Notes under the pieces: generated by a model
What the model was told of the DNA's origin: nothing
What the model saw: only the letters and a program-made list of their open reading frames with translations
The model's database searches: none
Made by a program: the position numbers and the translations under genes
Assembly: GCF_008271695.1 (NCBI RefSeq)
Contig: NZ_VKKY01000001.1
Span: 1,606,589-1,670,588, forward strand
Source of the DNA: Rufibacter hautae
GTDB lineage: Bacteria; Bacteroidota; Bacteroidia; Cytophagales; Hymenobacteraceae
DNA: 64,000 nucleotides
Direction: 5' to 3'
Part shown: positions 24,857-33,441 of the stretch, piece after piece
Layout of the letters: each line of letters starts with the position of its first letter
Position numbering within the stretch: the stretch's first letter is position 1

Positions 24857-25794
24857 CGGGATTCTTCCTCTGCGGGAACCGGCAAGCGCCGGAAAGAGGT
24901 GTACAGGCCGTATAACAGTACAGCGGTAAGCCCCAAAGAAATCAAAGACAAAGACCAGGAGTTAGGCTCCGTGGATTCCACGTTCATGGTTACGGCCTGG
25001 CGTTGCGCCAGGAACATCATGAGCACCATGAACCCGTTATTCATGAAGTGCCCGATGATAGGCACCCAGATATTCCCAGACCACCAGTACAGGTACCCGA
25101 AGAGCAGGCCCAGCATAATACGCGGCACCACGCCGTAGAACTGCAAGTGAATGATCCCGAAGATGATAGCAGACACCCAGATGGCTAGGTGTGGGTTGCG
25201 CCACCAGCGCTGCAGTTCCTGCTGCACAATGCCCCTGAACGCCAGTTCCTCGCCAATGGCGGGCAGCACCGCAAACACCACCATGCCCAGAACCAATTGC
25301 GGGATGGTGTTGATCTTGGTCAGCTCCAGGGTCAGTTCCCGCAGGGCATCTTCCTTGGCTTTGGCCCAGCGCTCAAACCCTTCCAGAAAAGCCGGAAAGT
25401 CTACGGTAGCATTCCAGTGCACCACCCAGGAGGAAGCCGGCAGAATCACTAGCAGCAACACAGCGCTACCTAAAAGCAGGTAAAACGGCACCACGGCCCT
25501 AGGCGACAGAAAAGCGGCAGGTTTGTAAGCATTCACCCGCAGGAAAGCCAGTGAGGCCACCGTGAACCCCACAAAGTGCACCATCCCCTGAAACAGCACC
25601 AACGCGCTGCGGCTCTCAGGGTAAGCACTCGGTTTGGAAAGCATCTCGGCGGTCTCCACCACCCCGTAGCCCCAGATCATTTTCACCAGCACCACCGCCA
25701 GGAAATTCCCGATGAACAGCCCTGCCACCACGAACACGATAAACAACAAAAGTGACTTTAACGGATGCAGGGTTGGGGAGATGAAACCTTTCAT
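24850..25794 (-). CDS. CPBP-family intramembrane glutamic endopeptidase
   Basis: 314 residues, about eight helices. The catalytic motifs are Glu182-Glu183 and Arg187 in 'GEELAFRG', His216 in 'GIIHLQFYG', and His249/Asn253 in 'GHFMNNGF'. These define the Abi/CAAX-protease (CPBP) superfamily. Substrates of bacterial members are mostly unknown; Rce1-like prenyl-protein processing, bacteriocin immunity and self-processing are all known in the family. It shares a symmetric divergent promoter region with dusB. Confidence 0.88.
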   Translation of the reverse strand: MKGFISPTLHPLKSLLLFIVFVVAGLFIGNFLAVVLVKMIWGYGVVETAEMLSKPSAYPESRSALVLFQGMVHFVGFTVASLAFLRVNAYKPAAFLSPRAVVPFYLLLGSAVLLLVILPASSWVVHWNATVDFPAFLEGFERWAKAKEDALRELTLELTKINTIPQLVLGMVVFAVLPAIGEELAFRGIVQQELQRWWRNPHLAIWVSAIIFGIIHLQFYGVVPRIMLGLLFGYLYWWSGNIWVPIIGHFMNNGFMVLMMFLAQRQAVTMNVESTEPNSWSLSLISLGLTAVLLYGLYTSFRRLPVPAEEESRF

Positions 25795-25818
25795 ATAGGC
25801 GGTGTGGTTTTAATGAGG

Positions 25819-25826
25819 TAAATTTA
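25819..25826. promoter_or_regulatory. Symmetric divergent -7 element (TAAATTTA)
   Basis: TAAATTTA is its own reverse complement and fits TAnnTTTG at 7 of 8 positions on both strands. It lies 25 nt from the dusB start (25851) and 25 nt from the CPBP start (25794), so one site may serve both promoters. Confidence 0.45.
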
Positions 25827-25850
25827 CGCGAAATATTTAAACTCATTCAC

Positions 25851-26849
25851 GTGGTAAAAATCGGTCAGATAGAGCTGCCGGACTTCCCGCTGCTGCTGGC
25901 ACCTATGGAAGACGTCAGCGATCCGCCATTCCGGGCAGTGTGCAAGGCCAACGGCGCCGACTTAATGTATACGGAGTTCATCTCCTCAGAGGGCCTAATC
26001 CGCGATGCGGCCAAAAGCCGCCAAAAACTGGACATCTTTGACTACGAGCAGCCCATCGGGATCCAGATCTTCGGTTCCGATATAGATTCCATGCGCGAAT
26101 CGGCGGTAATCTCGGCGCAGGTGGGCCCAGATTTGATAGACATCAACTACGGCTGCCCGGTGAAGAACGTGGCCTGCAAAGGCGCTGGCGCGGCCCTGCT
26201 GCGCGATATCCCCAAGATGGTGGCCATGACCTCGGCCATTGTGAAGGCGGTAGAGCCTTTCGGGTTGCCGGTGACGGTGAAGACCCGTTTGGGCTGGGAC
26301 GAATCCACGAAGAACGTGGAGGAAGTGGCCGAGCGACTGCAGGACATCGGGATCAAAGCCTTGACGGTACACGGCCGCACCCGCGTGCAGATGTACAAAG
26401 GCGAGGCCGACTGGACCCTCATCCGGAAAATCAAAGAGAATGCGCGCATCCAGATCCCCATCTTCGGGAACGGCGACATTGACACGCCTGAGAAAGCCGT
26501 TGCCTACAAAGAGCAGTTTGGGGTGGACGGAATCATGATCGGTCGGGCCTCCATTGGGTACCCCTGGATTTTCCGGGAGATCAAGCATTACGTACAGACC
26601 GGCGAGTTGCTGGCGCCGCCCACCATCCAGGAGCGCATTGACATGTGCAAGATGCACTTTGACAAGGGCTTGGAGTGGAAAGGTCCGCGTCTGGGCATTT
26701 TTGAGATGCGCCGCCACTACGCCAATTACTTCCGGGGCTTGCCCAACGTGAAAGGTTACCGCACGCGCTTGGTACAGACTGAGGACCCGCAGGAGATCTA
26801 CGCCATTCTGGACGAGATTGCAAACTCCATGGAGTACGCCGAGGCGTAA
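25851..26849 (+). CDS. dusB: tRNA-dihydrouridine synthase, DusB-like
   Basis: 332 residues. The start is a GTG at 25851, since the conserved N-terminus 'LLLAPMEDVSDPPFR' begins at residue 14. The FMN TIM barrel has 'DINYGCPVKNVACKGAGAALL' (conserved Cys102 and Cys109), 'TVKTRLGWD', 'ALTVHGRTR' and 'GIMIGRASIGYPWIF'. It reduces uridine to dihydrouridine in the D-loop of tRNA. The 3' end is closely followed by a large palindrome. Confidence 0.95.
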   Translation: MVKIGQIELPDFPLLLAPMEDVSDPPFRAVCKANGADLMYTEFISSEGLIRDAAKSRQKLDIFDYEQPIGIQIFGSDIDSMRESAVISAQVGPDLIDINYGCPVKNVACKGAGAALLRDIPKMVAMTSAIVKAVEPFGLPVTVKTRLGWDESTKNVEEVAERLQDIGIKALTVHGRTRVQMYKGEADWTLIRKIKENARIQIPIFGNGDIDTPEKAVAYKEQFGVDGIMIGRASIGYPWIFREIKHYVQTGELLAPPTIQERIDMCKMHFDKGLEWKGPRLGIFEMRRHYANYFRGLPNVKGYRTRLVQTEDPQEIYAILDEIANSMEYAEA

Positions 26850-26864
26850 ACTTCATATATCATA

Positions 26865-26918
26865 CAAAGAAGCGCTTTAGGGCTGATTTCCAAAAATCGG
26901 CCCTGAAGCGCTTCTTTG
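26865..26918. repeat. Dispersed palindrome, copy 15 (25-bp arms)
   Basis: The outer arms CAAAGAAGCGCTT and AAGCGCTTCTTTG are perfect and the inner arms AGGGCTGATTT / AAATCGGCCCT have one mismatch. It starts 15 nt after the dusB stop and is followed by TTTTC, so it could also terminate transcription. Confidence 0.85.
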
Positions 26919-26949
26919 TTTTCAGGGACATCAGTTTTTGGCAGAGACA

Positions 26950-27095
26950 CTCGTAGGACCTTCGGACACTACGAGGTCTTAGAGCCGACGATGTCACTGT
27001 ACCAAACCTCACATTTTTTTTCTCTAAGAACTCTTGAAAGTCACCACAACACCCTTTACTCAAAAGACTTCGTAGCGCCCGAAGGCCCTACGAAT
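26950..27095. repeat. Two CGTAG/CTACG palindromes
   Basis: CTCGTAGGACC / GGACACTACGAG (26950-26975) and TTCGTAGCGCC / GGCCCTACGAA (27069-27094) are two imperfect inverted repeats with the same CGTAG...CTACG ends. Between them is no gene. Related ends occur at 11307-11321. Confidence 0.55.
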
Positions 27096-27111
27096 GTCTG
27101 CGCCAGTTCCT

Positions 27112-27145
27112 TTTACAAGCTGTTTTACAAAATCAGGGCTAAAAC
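27112..27145. repeat. Dispersed palindrome, copy 16
   Basis: TTTTACAAGCTGTTTTAC / AAAATCAGGGCTAAAAC, upstream of the EamA promoter. Confidence 0.5.
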
Positions 27146-27199
27146 AGATTCAGTCCTTCTATCCTTCACTCAATCTCTCATTCGTTTAGAAGCTTCCCT

Positions 27200-27207
27200 T
27201 ATCTTTG
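27200..27207 (+). promoter_or_regulatory. -7 promoter element (TATCTTTG) of the EamA gene
   Basis: An exact TAnnTTTG match. Transcription should begin about 7 nt later, which excludes the TTG at 27205 and favours the GTG at 27232 as the translation start. Confidence 0.65.
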
Positions 27208-27231
27208 CACCTCCATTTTCAAGCTCCTGCT

Positions 27232-28146
27232 GTGTCTACTCAAGTCCCTTCTCCTGCCCTCTCCAAACCTGACGCTTCTACTCCCGCGCTGGCGTGGATC
27301 ATCTTGACCGGATTGGCCCTTATCTGGGGCACCTCGTTTATTCTGATCAAGAAAGGGTTGGAAGTTTTCTCCTCTGATGAACTGGGCGCCATCAGGATCA
27401 CCATTGCGATGCTGGCTTTGCTGCCCTTCGCGCTGAAGGGATTGAAAGCACCCAAACCCGGCCAATGGAAGTTTCTGCTGCTGAGCGGCCTGATTGGCAA
27501 CCTGATTCCGGCTTTTCTTTTTGCGTACGCTGAAACCAGACTGGCCAGCGGCCTGGCGGGCGTGTTGAATTCGTTGACGGCTTTGTTCACTCTTATCATA
27601 GGCGCCATTTTCTTCCAGCAGAAGATCACGTTGCTGCGGGTGCTGGGAATTCTGATCGGGATTGCAGGAACGGCGGTGCTTATCTTCTCGGGCAGCGCCC
27701 AGGAGACTTCCTCCAATTCATTTTACGGCTTGTATGTGGTCCTGGCCACGGTGCTGTACGGCGGCAGTCTGAACATTATCAAGCACTGTCTGGCGGGCAT
27801 CAAGCCGTTGACCATGGCTAGCCTGGCTTTACTGACGGTGGGACCGCTGGCGTTTATCTATCTCTGCACCACGCCGGCATTTGAGAAACTGGCCACGCAA
27901 CCAGCGGCCTGGGAAGCCTTGGGGTATATCACGCTGCTGGCCGTGTTCAGCACCGCCATCGGGTTGGTGTTTTACAACAAGCTCATCCACATGACCAATA
28001 CGCTTTTCGCGAGCACCTCTACCTACCTCATGCCTGTTGTGGCCTTGATCTGGGGCGTAGCCGATGGCGAGAGCATTCATCTGATGCACTACGTGGGCAT
28101 GGCCATCATTCTAGGAGGGGTCCTGCTGGTGAACCGGGCGAAATAG
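27232..28146 (+). CDS. EamA/DMT-family transporter
   Basis: 304 residues from the GTG at 27232. Ten membrane helices fall in two homologous EamA halves: 'ALIWGTSFILIKKGLEVFSSDELGAIRI' opens the first and 'SFYGLYVVLATVLYGGSLNIIK' the second. The 'VLILGG..' type end is 'MAIILGGVLLVNRAK'. Members export amino acids, nucleosides or other metabolites, and the substrate cannot be predicted. It appears to stand alone. Confidence 0.9.
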   Translation: MSTQVPSPALSKPDASTPALAWIILTGLALIWGTSFILIKKGLEVFSSDELGAIRITIAMLALLPFALKGLKAPKPGQWKFLLLSGLIGNLIPAFLFAYAETRLASGLAGVLNSLTALFTLIIGAIFFQQKITLLRVLGILIGIAGTAVLIFSGSAQETSSNSFYGLYVVLATVLYGGSLNIIKHCLAGIKPLTMASLALLTVGPLAFIYLCTTPAFEKLATQPAAWEALGYITLLAVFSTAIGLVFYNKLIHMTNTLFASTSTYLMPVVALIWGVADGESIHLMHYVGMAIILGGVLLVNRAK

Positions 28147-28161
28147 AGGAAAAAAAACCAA

Positions 28162-28584
28162 CTACCGGTCGGCGCGGCTTTTCAGGAGCCAGGCTACGGC
28201 ATCCTGTTCAGACAGGAAGATACCCATCTTGGTAAGGTCACTGTATTGGTCAAGGTACTCAAACCCTACTTTGTCTCTGATATGGTTGAAATGGGTAGGG
28301 GTAACCAGGTTGGCGCAGTAGCTTTTATGGCTGCACTCTTCCTCCATTGAGGGAAAAAAACGCTGGAGCAACCAAGCCTCATCCTCAGCAGACACCTGTC
28401 CCCGGCTGCGCAGGTCAAACATATAGTAGGCCGTTTTCACTTCTTTGGCCATGTCCAGCGCCTGCAAATACCCCTGCCGCAACTGCGTGGAATCGGGGCT
28501 CCTATACCAGCGCAGGAACAGGATGTCCAGATCCCTGCGGTAAGTCAGGTGCAGATTACTTTCTATGATCTCTCTCTCAACCAC
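28162..28584 (-). CDS. STAS/SpoIIAA-like hypothetical protein
   Basis: About 140 residues from a GTG at 28584; the frame is open to 28716 but the conserved part begins at 'ESNLHLTYRRDLDILFLRW'. The pattern of an alternating strand, then 'YLQALDMAKEVKTAYYMFDLRSRG' and 'DEAWLLQRFFPSME', fits a SpoIIAA/STAS-like alpha/beta fold common in Bacteroidota. No catalytic residues are seen. A second member of the same kind is encoded at 49992-50426. Its role is unknown; related folds act as phospho-switch or protein-binding modules. Confidence 0.55.
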   Translation of the reverse strand: MVEREIIESNLHLTYRRDLDILFLRWYRSPDSTQLRQGYLQALDMAKEVKTAYYMFDLRSRGQVSAEDEAWLLQRFFPSMEEECSHKSYCANLVTPTHFNHIRDKVGFEYLDQYSDLTKMGIFLSEQDAVAWLLKSRADR

Positions 28585-28731
28585 GGCCTCAGCTTTTCCT
28601 TTTACAAGGCAGACACAGCTCGGCCTACCTAAAGTATAGGAAAGGTACCACCCAAAAGGGAAGAAAGAAAATTTTTGAAACCTTTTAGCAACAATAGCGT
28701 AGTTGCCGCAGCGCAAGAAAATTTGTACGCC

Positions 28732-30477
28732 CTATACTACTTGCCGGCGCACCGCCAGTTTGCTGTGTTTGTAGCTGTACCCGAAGTAGATAGCCAGACC
28801 AATCAGCAGCCAAACGGTGAATAACAGCCAGTTGTTCACCCCTAATTGCGTCATGAGGTAGAGGTTGGTCAAAAGTCCCAGCACCGGCAGCAAAGACAGG
28901 TTCTTTTTAAAAGAAACCCAGGCCATGAGCACACAGGAAATCAGGAACACCAGCATAGGGATTTGGTGACGGAACTCCTCATAGCCGCCACTCCAAGCCA
29001 CCGCACTCCAGAACTCATCAATGGCTTCCCGGTTGTACAGCAATACCAACACCCCAATTATCCCCAGAATCACCGGCACCAGGAATTTCCCGTTGAGGTA
29101 AGGCACCTTAAAACGGGCCTCAGAAGTACCATGCGGATCAATCATGAGAATACCGCCGCACACCAGGGCAAACGCGAAGAGCGTCCCAATGCTGGTCAGG
29201 TCAATCACCAAGTCCATGTTGAGCAGCAAGGCAGGCACGCCCACAAAGAAACCGGTCACCAACGTAGAGAAAGATGGGGTTCTGAAGCGCGGATGCACTT
29301 TAGAGAACACAGGAGGTAACAAGCCGTCGCGGGACATGGTCATCCAGATACGGGGCTGTCCAATCTGGAACACCAGCAGCACCGAGGCCATGGCAAAGAT
29401 GGCACTCACGGCTACCACACCGGCCAGCCAGTCAACGCCTACTTTGGTAAACACATACGCCAACGGATCGCCTACGGCCAGTTCTTTATAAGATACCATT
29501 CCCGTAAGCACCAACGTGATGATCACGTACAGAATAGTACAGATGATAAGCGCATAGATCATGGCGCGGGGCAAATCGCGCTGCGGATTCTTACATTCTT
29601 CTGCGGTGGTACTGATGGCGTCAAACCCGATATAGGCAAAAAACACCGCCGATACGCCTTTGAGCACGCCGCCAATCCCGTTAGGGGCAAACGGGCTCCA
29701 GTTGGCTGGGGTAACGTAGAAAATCCCCACGGCAATCACCACCAACACCACGGCCATTTTCAACAGCACCAGCAGGTTAGAGGCGTTTTTGGACTCTTTT
29801 ATCCCAACGTACACCAAAGTAGTAATTACGGCATTGATGAGGAAAGCAGGCAAGTCTATCACCAGCTTCCCGCCCAGGAAATTAGGGGCCGCCAGCCAGG
29901 TGTTGTATGCCTCCAACTGCACCGGATCTGCCGCTGAAAGCGGTTGCCCGGCCTGCAGCAGCGCCACTACCTCGTAGTAGCCTTTATGGGCGCTTTGGGT
30001 TCCCATGGTTAACCAGGCCGGAATATCCAGCCCTACCCCACTCATCAGACCGGTAAAATAATCGCTCCAGGAGATGGCCACCACAATGTTCCCCACCGTG
30101 TATTCCATAATCAAGGCCCAACCAATGATCCAGGCCGCCAGCTCCCCGAAGGAAGTGTACGCGTAGGTGTACGCCGAGCCGCTCACCGGGATGGTGGCCG
30201 CAAACTGGGCATAGCACAGCGCCGAGAACGCGCACGCAATGGCCGTGAAAACAAACAGCAGCGATACCGCCGGACCACCCTCATAACTCGCATTCCCGAT
30301 GGTACTGAAAATACCGGCTCCAATGATGGCGGCAATTCCCAGGGAAGTCAAGTCCCTTACGGTTAGGTTACGCTCCAGCCCCTCCTCCACAGCCCCCGGG
30401 TGGGTGGCTACATCGGCGGACGGGGTATGCAAAACAGCGGTTAAACTCTTGCGGCGGAAAAGACTTTTTAAATTCAC
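28732..30477 (-). CDS. Amino-acid permease, APC superfamily
   Basis: 581 residues from the GTG at 30477 ('[14 protein letters not shown]'), which fits the family start better than the upstream TTG at 30519. Twelve or more helices. The APC signature is '[28 protein letters not shown]' in helix 1, followed by '[20 protein letters not shown]'. C-terminal helices continue past the core 12, as in the cationic amino-acid transporter group. It probably imports amino acids with protons. It lies downstream of nothing on its strand and diverges from the 30570 gene. Confidence 0.9.
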   Translation of the reverse strand: MNLKSLFRRKSLTAVLHTPSADVATHPGAVEEGLERNLTVRDLTSLGIAAIIGAGIFSTIGNASYEGGPAVSLLFVFTAIACAFSALCYAQFAATIPVSGSAYTYAYTSFGELAAWIIGWALIMEYTVGNIVVAISWSDYFTGLMSGVGLDIPAWLTMGTQSAHKGYYEVVALLQAGQPLSAADPVQLEAYNTWLAAPNFLGGKLVIDLPAFLINAVITTLVYVGIKESKNASNLLVLLKMAVVLVVIAVGIFYVTPANWSPFAPNGIGGVLKGVSAVFFAYIGFDAISTTAEECKNPQRDLPRAMIYALIICTILYVIITLVLTGMVSYKELAVGDPLAYVFTKVGVDWLAGVVAVSAIFAMASVLLVFQIGQPRIWMTMSRDGLLPPVFSKVHPRFRTPSFSTLVTGFFVGVPALLLNMDLVIDLTSIGTLFAFALVCGGILMIDPHGTSEARFKVPYLNGKFLVPVILGIIGVLVLLYNREAIDEFWSAVAWSGGYEEFRHQIPMLVFLISCVLMAWVSFKKNLSLLPVLGLLTNLYLMTQLGVNNWLLFTVWLLIGLAIYFGYSYKHSKLAVRRQVV

Positions 30478-30546
30478 TTGGTCTGTTGGGTGTAAAAATT
30501 CAGGTGAAAAGTTAAGCAAAATATTCTGAAAGCGGCGAAACCACCC

Positions 30547-30554
30547 TATATTTA
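30547..30554 (+). promoter_or_regulatory. Probable -7 element (TATATTTA) of the 30570 gene
   Basis: Seven of eight positions fit TAnnTTTG; it is 16 nt upstream of the ATG at 30570. Confidence 0.4.
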
Positions 30555-30569
30555 GACAAACCCACCCTT

Positions 30570-31310
30570 ATGCCCAACCGCCGCCTCACCGTCTCCGTGC
30601 CCCAACCCTGCCACCAGGATTGGCACGCCATGTCACCTGAGCTTCAGGGCCGTTTTTGCCAAAACTGCGCTAAAACAGTAGTGGATTTCACCGCTATGTC
30701 TGACGCCGAAGTGGTGAATTGGCTTACTAAGCAGGAAGGTCGTACCTGTGGAAGGCTCAGTGAAAAGCAGTTAGGAAGAGAGTTAGTCGCCACTGCCCCA
30801 AGGAACCGATGGACTTGGCGAGCTGCGGTACTGGGTTTATCGGTGTGGTTAAGCACGAAGACAGTAGAGGCACACCCCTCTCCTGCTTTCCCATTGTCTA
30901 TCAGAGACGCAGCGCCCAAATCAGAAATTCCTCAAAAAGCTTTCGCCGCAGATAGCTTAGTAGTACTTAAAGGAAGAATACTGGATGCGACAACTAATAC
31001 CCCAATGCCAGGCACAACGGTACTACTCAAAGGCACTACCGTGTCCACCCCCACAGATGTGAACGGGTATTTTTCTTTGGGACTTCCCATAGGAATACAA
31101 CCCGAAGAACAAACGGTTATTTTCTCTTTCATCGGCTACCAAACTCAGGAGAGAAAGGTGGCGGAATTATTGAGAACCTCAGAAGTAACCATTCTCCTCT
31201 CCCAAGACACAAGCTTCATGGGAGAAACTGTTATAGTCGGTGGCGCCTTCTGGTATAAGTGGTATTCTCCACGTGGTCTTTACTACAGGGTTAAAAACCT
31301 ATTCCGCTGA
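30570..31310 (+). CDS. Regulatory-domain protein with Cys-rich N-terminus
   Basis: 246 residues. The N-terminus 'PCHQDWHAMSPELQGRFCQNCAKTVVDFTAMSD' has a C-x(12-16)-C-x2-C pattern typical of a Bacteroidota family that joins this motif to a single membrane helix (here about 83-98) and a carboxypeptidase-like regulatory domain (about 130-215: 'LKGRILDATTNTPMPGTTVL', 'IGYQTQERK'). It is likely anchored in the inner membrane with the Ig-like domain outside. Function is unknown; relatives are often described only as regulatory-domain proteins. Confidence 0.7.
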   Translation: MPNRRLTVSVPQPCHQDWHAMSPELQGRFCQNCAKTVVDFTAMSDAEVVNWLTKQEGRTCGRLSEKQLGRELVATAPRNRWTWRAAVLGLSVWLSTKTVEAHPSPAFPLSIRDAAPKSEIPQKAFAADSLVVLKGRILDATTNTPMPGTTVLLKGTTVSTPTDVNGYFSLGLPIGIQPEEQTVIFSFIGYQTQERKVAELLRTSEVTILLSQDTSFMGETVIVGGAFWYKWYSPRGLYYRVKNLFR

Positions 31311-31361
31311 TTGCGTTTCTAGGGTGTTTTAGGGTAAACAAGCCAAAAGCACTACCCACTC

Positions 31362-31384
31362 CCTACCCCTCCGAGGAGGGGAAT
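31362..31384. repeat. CCCCTCC/GGAGGGG palindrome, copy B
   Basis: CCTACCCCTCCGAGGAGGGG followed by AAT; identical to the copy at 37628-37650. Confidence 0.75.
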
Positions 31385-31937
31385 CCCACAATGCGTCAAG
31401 AAGCGGCTGAACGGCAGTTTTGGTTGTCGGTGATAACACCAACAACGGCGAGGAAAGCTGAAGCAAGATATGCAAGGGCTCTCTTGAGAGGTCCTTGTAG
31501 GGGTTATGTTCTTTGCGGCAGAACTAGGGAGACAAGGCAGTGCCTGGTCTCTACATTGTAAAATAACCCAGAATGAATAACCCATCCAAACGCTAAGGCT
31601 GTATGTTTCCTGCGGCAGGTCGGGGCGAAGGCCTACAGTGAGGCCGAGCACCGGCCTGACGCACGCTTTAACAGCTCAAGCAGTAATGGCCTACGTGTGC
31701 TATGAAACAAAGGACGGCAGCGGGGTGGTACCTTTACTGAAGAAAAGACTGTTTGAGCGTCAGCGAGTTTCTTTTCTTCTTGATTCTTTTGGTTACTTTT
31801 CTCATCAAGGAGAAAAGTGACAAACGCCCGCAGACCGCATCTGCAGCCCCGAGGCTTGATAAGGAAGGGAGTAGGAAGTAGAGGCAGAAGGAAAGTCACG
31901 AAAGTAAATCCGCGCCAAAGTTGTGCAAGGCAGTTTT

Positions 31938-32004
31938 GAGGCTTGCGCCTCACTGAAGTTGCAAACTTCAGCCCAAAGTAGGTCCAAGTTAAAAACTTGA
32001 ACCA
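31938..32004. repeat. Three-hairpin 67-bp element, copy 1
   Basis: Three consecutive inverted repeats: GAGGC/GCCTC, TGAAGTT/AACTTCA and GGTCCAAGTT/AACTTGAACC. The copy at 37544-37610 has the same length and order, with compensatory base changes in the stems. Confidence 0.75.
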
Positions 32005-32033
32005 GGAGATAGAAAATAGAATACAAACTTTCT

Positions 32034-32070
32034 GTTTAGCACCTCTTTTCCAGAAAACAGTCCTAAAACA
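32034..32070. repeat. Dispersed palindrome, copy 17
   Basis: TGTTTAGCACCTCTTTTCC / GAAAACAGTCCTAAAAC, ending 3 nt before the stop of the sensor kinase gene on the minus strand. Confidence 0.5.
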
Positions 32071-32072
32071 AC

Positions 32073-33260
32073 TTACCTATTCAACACTACCCTAAACGTA
32101 GTACCCTTGCCTACCTCAGAGGATTTCACGAACAGGCGGCCCTGGTGGTAGTTCTCTATAATCCGCTTGGCGAGAGCCAGACCTAAGCCCCAGCCCCGCT
32201 TTTTGGTAGTGTAGCCAGGAACGAAAACTTCTTCCTGTTTCGTCTTGGGGATGCCTTTGCCGGTATCCTGAATGTCCAGCGCGATGGCGTCTTTTACGTT
32301 GGATTTCACCAGGCGCAGCGTGATGCTGCCTTTGCCTTCCATGGCGTCCACAGCGTTCTTGCAGATGTTCTCAATGACCCACTCAAACAGCGGGATGTTC
32401 ACTTTGGCCGTGGTCTCGGGCGGAAACTCAGATTCTATAGAGAAGGCTACTTTGTTGGAAACACGGTTGCGCAGATACCCGATGGCGTTTTCCAGCACCC
32501 GCTGCAGCGGCTCGTCTTTGAGCACCGGCACCGACCCGATGTTGGAGAACCGTTCGGTAATGATCTCCAGCCGGCGCACGTCTTTGCCTAGTTCTTCTAT
32601 GATGGGCTCGTTCTCAAACCGGGGGCTGCCTTTGAGGTACTCATACCAGGCCATCAAAGATGAAAGGGGCGTGCCCAACTGGTGGGCGGTCTCCTTCGCC
32701 AAACCCACCCAAACACGGTTCTGCTCGGCTTTGCGCGAGTAACTGAAGGCATAATAGGCAATCACCGAGAGGCACGCAATAACTGTAAGCTGCACGTACG
32801 GGTAGTAGCGCAACTGCGTGAGTAGCTCAGAATCTTTGTAGAAAATATAGTTCTTGAACTCCTGCTGGTAAGACACCACAATGGGCTTGTGCTGCGCCTT
32901 CATCTTGGCTATTTCGCGCTGCAAAAGCCTTTTTTTGCGGTTTTCTGAAATTTTTTCGGGGATATCTAGGTTCTTATAGGCGATGACGTTCTCTTTCTCG
33001 TCGGTCTGGATCACGGGCACCGAGCGGTTCGCGTCAATGATCTCCTCCTGGATGAACACCAGGTTGTCTGAGTCAATCTCGGCGTTGATCATGTAGCGCA
33101 GCCCCTTGGCGTACAAGTCAATGAGTTGCTGTTCACGCTCAGAAAGCTTGGCTACCAACAGGTTAGTATAGATCACGGTTGCCGCACCAATAAATAGTGC
33201 AATGGCAATAATGAGCAGCTTTAACCTGGATTTCCTGGAATAAATGGAGGTCGGGATCAT
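32073..33260 (-). CDS. Sensor histidine kinase (membrane-bound)
   Basis: 395 residues from the ATG at 33260; the frame could start at a TTG at 33272. Two membrane helices (about 14-38 and 150-172) flank an extracytoplasmic loop. The phospho-accepting His193 is in 'AKETAHQLGTPLSSLMAW', and the ATPase domain has N-box 'ENICKNAVDAME', 'DTGKGIP' and 'TTKKRGWGLGLALAKRI'. There is no response regulator next to it, so it is an orphan in this window. The neighbour on the other side is hemA on the opposite strand; a link to heme synthesis is not shown. Confidence 0.92.
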   Translation of the reverse strand: MIPTSIYSRKSRLKLLIIAIALFIGAATVIYTNLLVAKLSEREQQLIDLYAKGLRYMINAEIDSDNLVFIQEEIIDANRSVPVIQTDEKENVIAYKNLDIPEKISENRKKRLLQREIAKMKAQHKPIVVSYQQEFKNYIFYKDSELLTQLRYYPYVQLTVIACLSVIAYYAFSYSRKAEQNRVWVGLAKETAHQLGTPLSSLMAWYEYLKGSPRFENEPIIEELGKDVRRLEIITERFSNIGSVPVLKDEPLQRVLENAIGYLRNRVSNKVAFSIESEFPPETTAKVNIPLFEWVIENICKNAVDAMEGKGSITLRLVKSNVKDAIALDIQDTGKGIPKTKQEEVFVPGYTTKKRGWGLGLALAKRIIENYHQGRLFVKSSEVGKGTTFRVVLNR

Positions 33261-33412
33261 GTACAAAGGCAACGGTAGAGAAAATACGCCCGTCTAGGGA
33301 TTGGGTTCTCTCTTAACGAAGATAGTAGCCCAAGCGTCTGTTATCAGCAATTTGTAATGAGTATAAATAAAAGAAAGATACAAAAGTAATTCATTATTAA
33401 AAGTATGTGCTG

Positions 33413-33420
33413 TAATTTTG
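33413..33420 (+). promoter_or_regulatory. -7 promoter element of hemA (TAATTTTG)
   Basis: An exact TAnnTTTG match, 22 nt before the ATG at 33442. It overlaps the TTG at 33418, which therefore cannot be the translation start. Confidence 0.65.
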
Positions 33421-33441
33421 CATGCTATTTCAAACTGCCGT

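Larger units (their letters stand above)
31311..32072. other. 762-bp gene-free region rich in repeats
   Basis: It contains a degenerate dispersed palindrome (31314-31348), the CCCCTCC palindrome (31362-31384), a long stretch with short mirror and inverted motifs, a 67-bp three-hairpin element (31938-32004) and another dispersed palindrome (32034-32070). Small frames occur on both strands but none has a start, domain or promoter that I can support. It looks like an accumulation of non-coding repeats rather than a decayed gene. Confidence 0.6.

Noticed and set aside
30640-30675. A match to the dispersed palindrome inside the gene at 30570
   Set aside because: It coincides with the conserved R-F-C-Q-N-C-A-K-T-V motif and is explained by coding constraint.
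31311-32072. Small genes in the repeat-rich gap (frames of 60-106 codons)
   Set aside because: The frames lie over palindromes on both strands, have biased composition and no promoter, start or family support.
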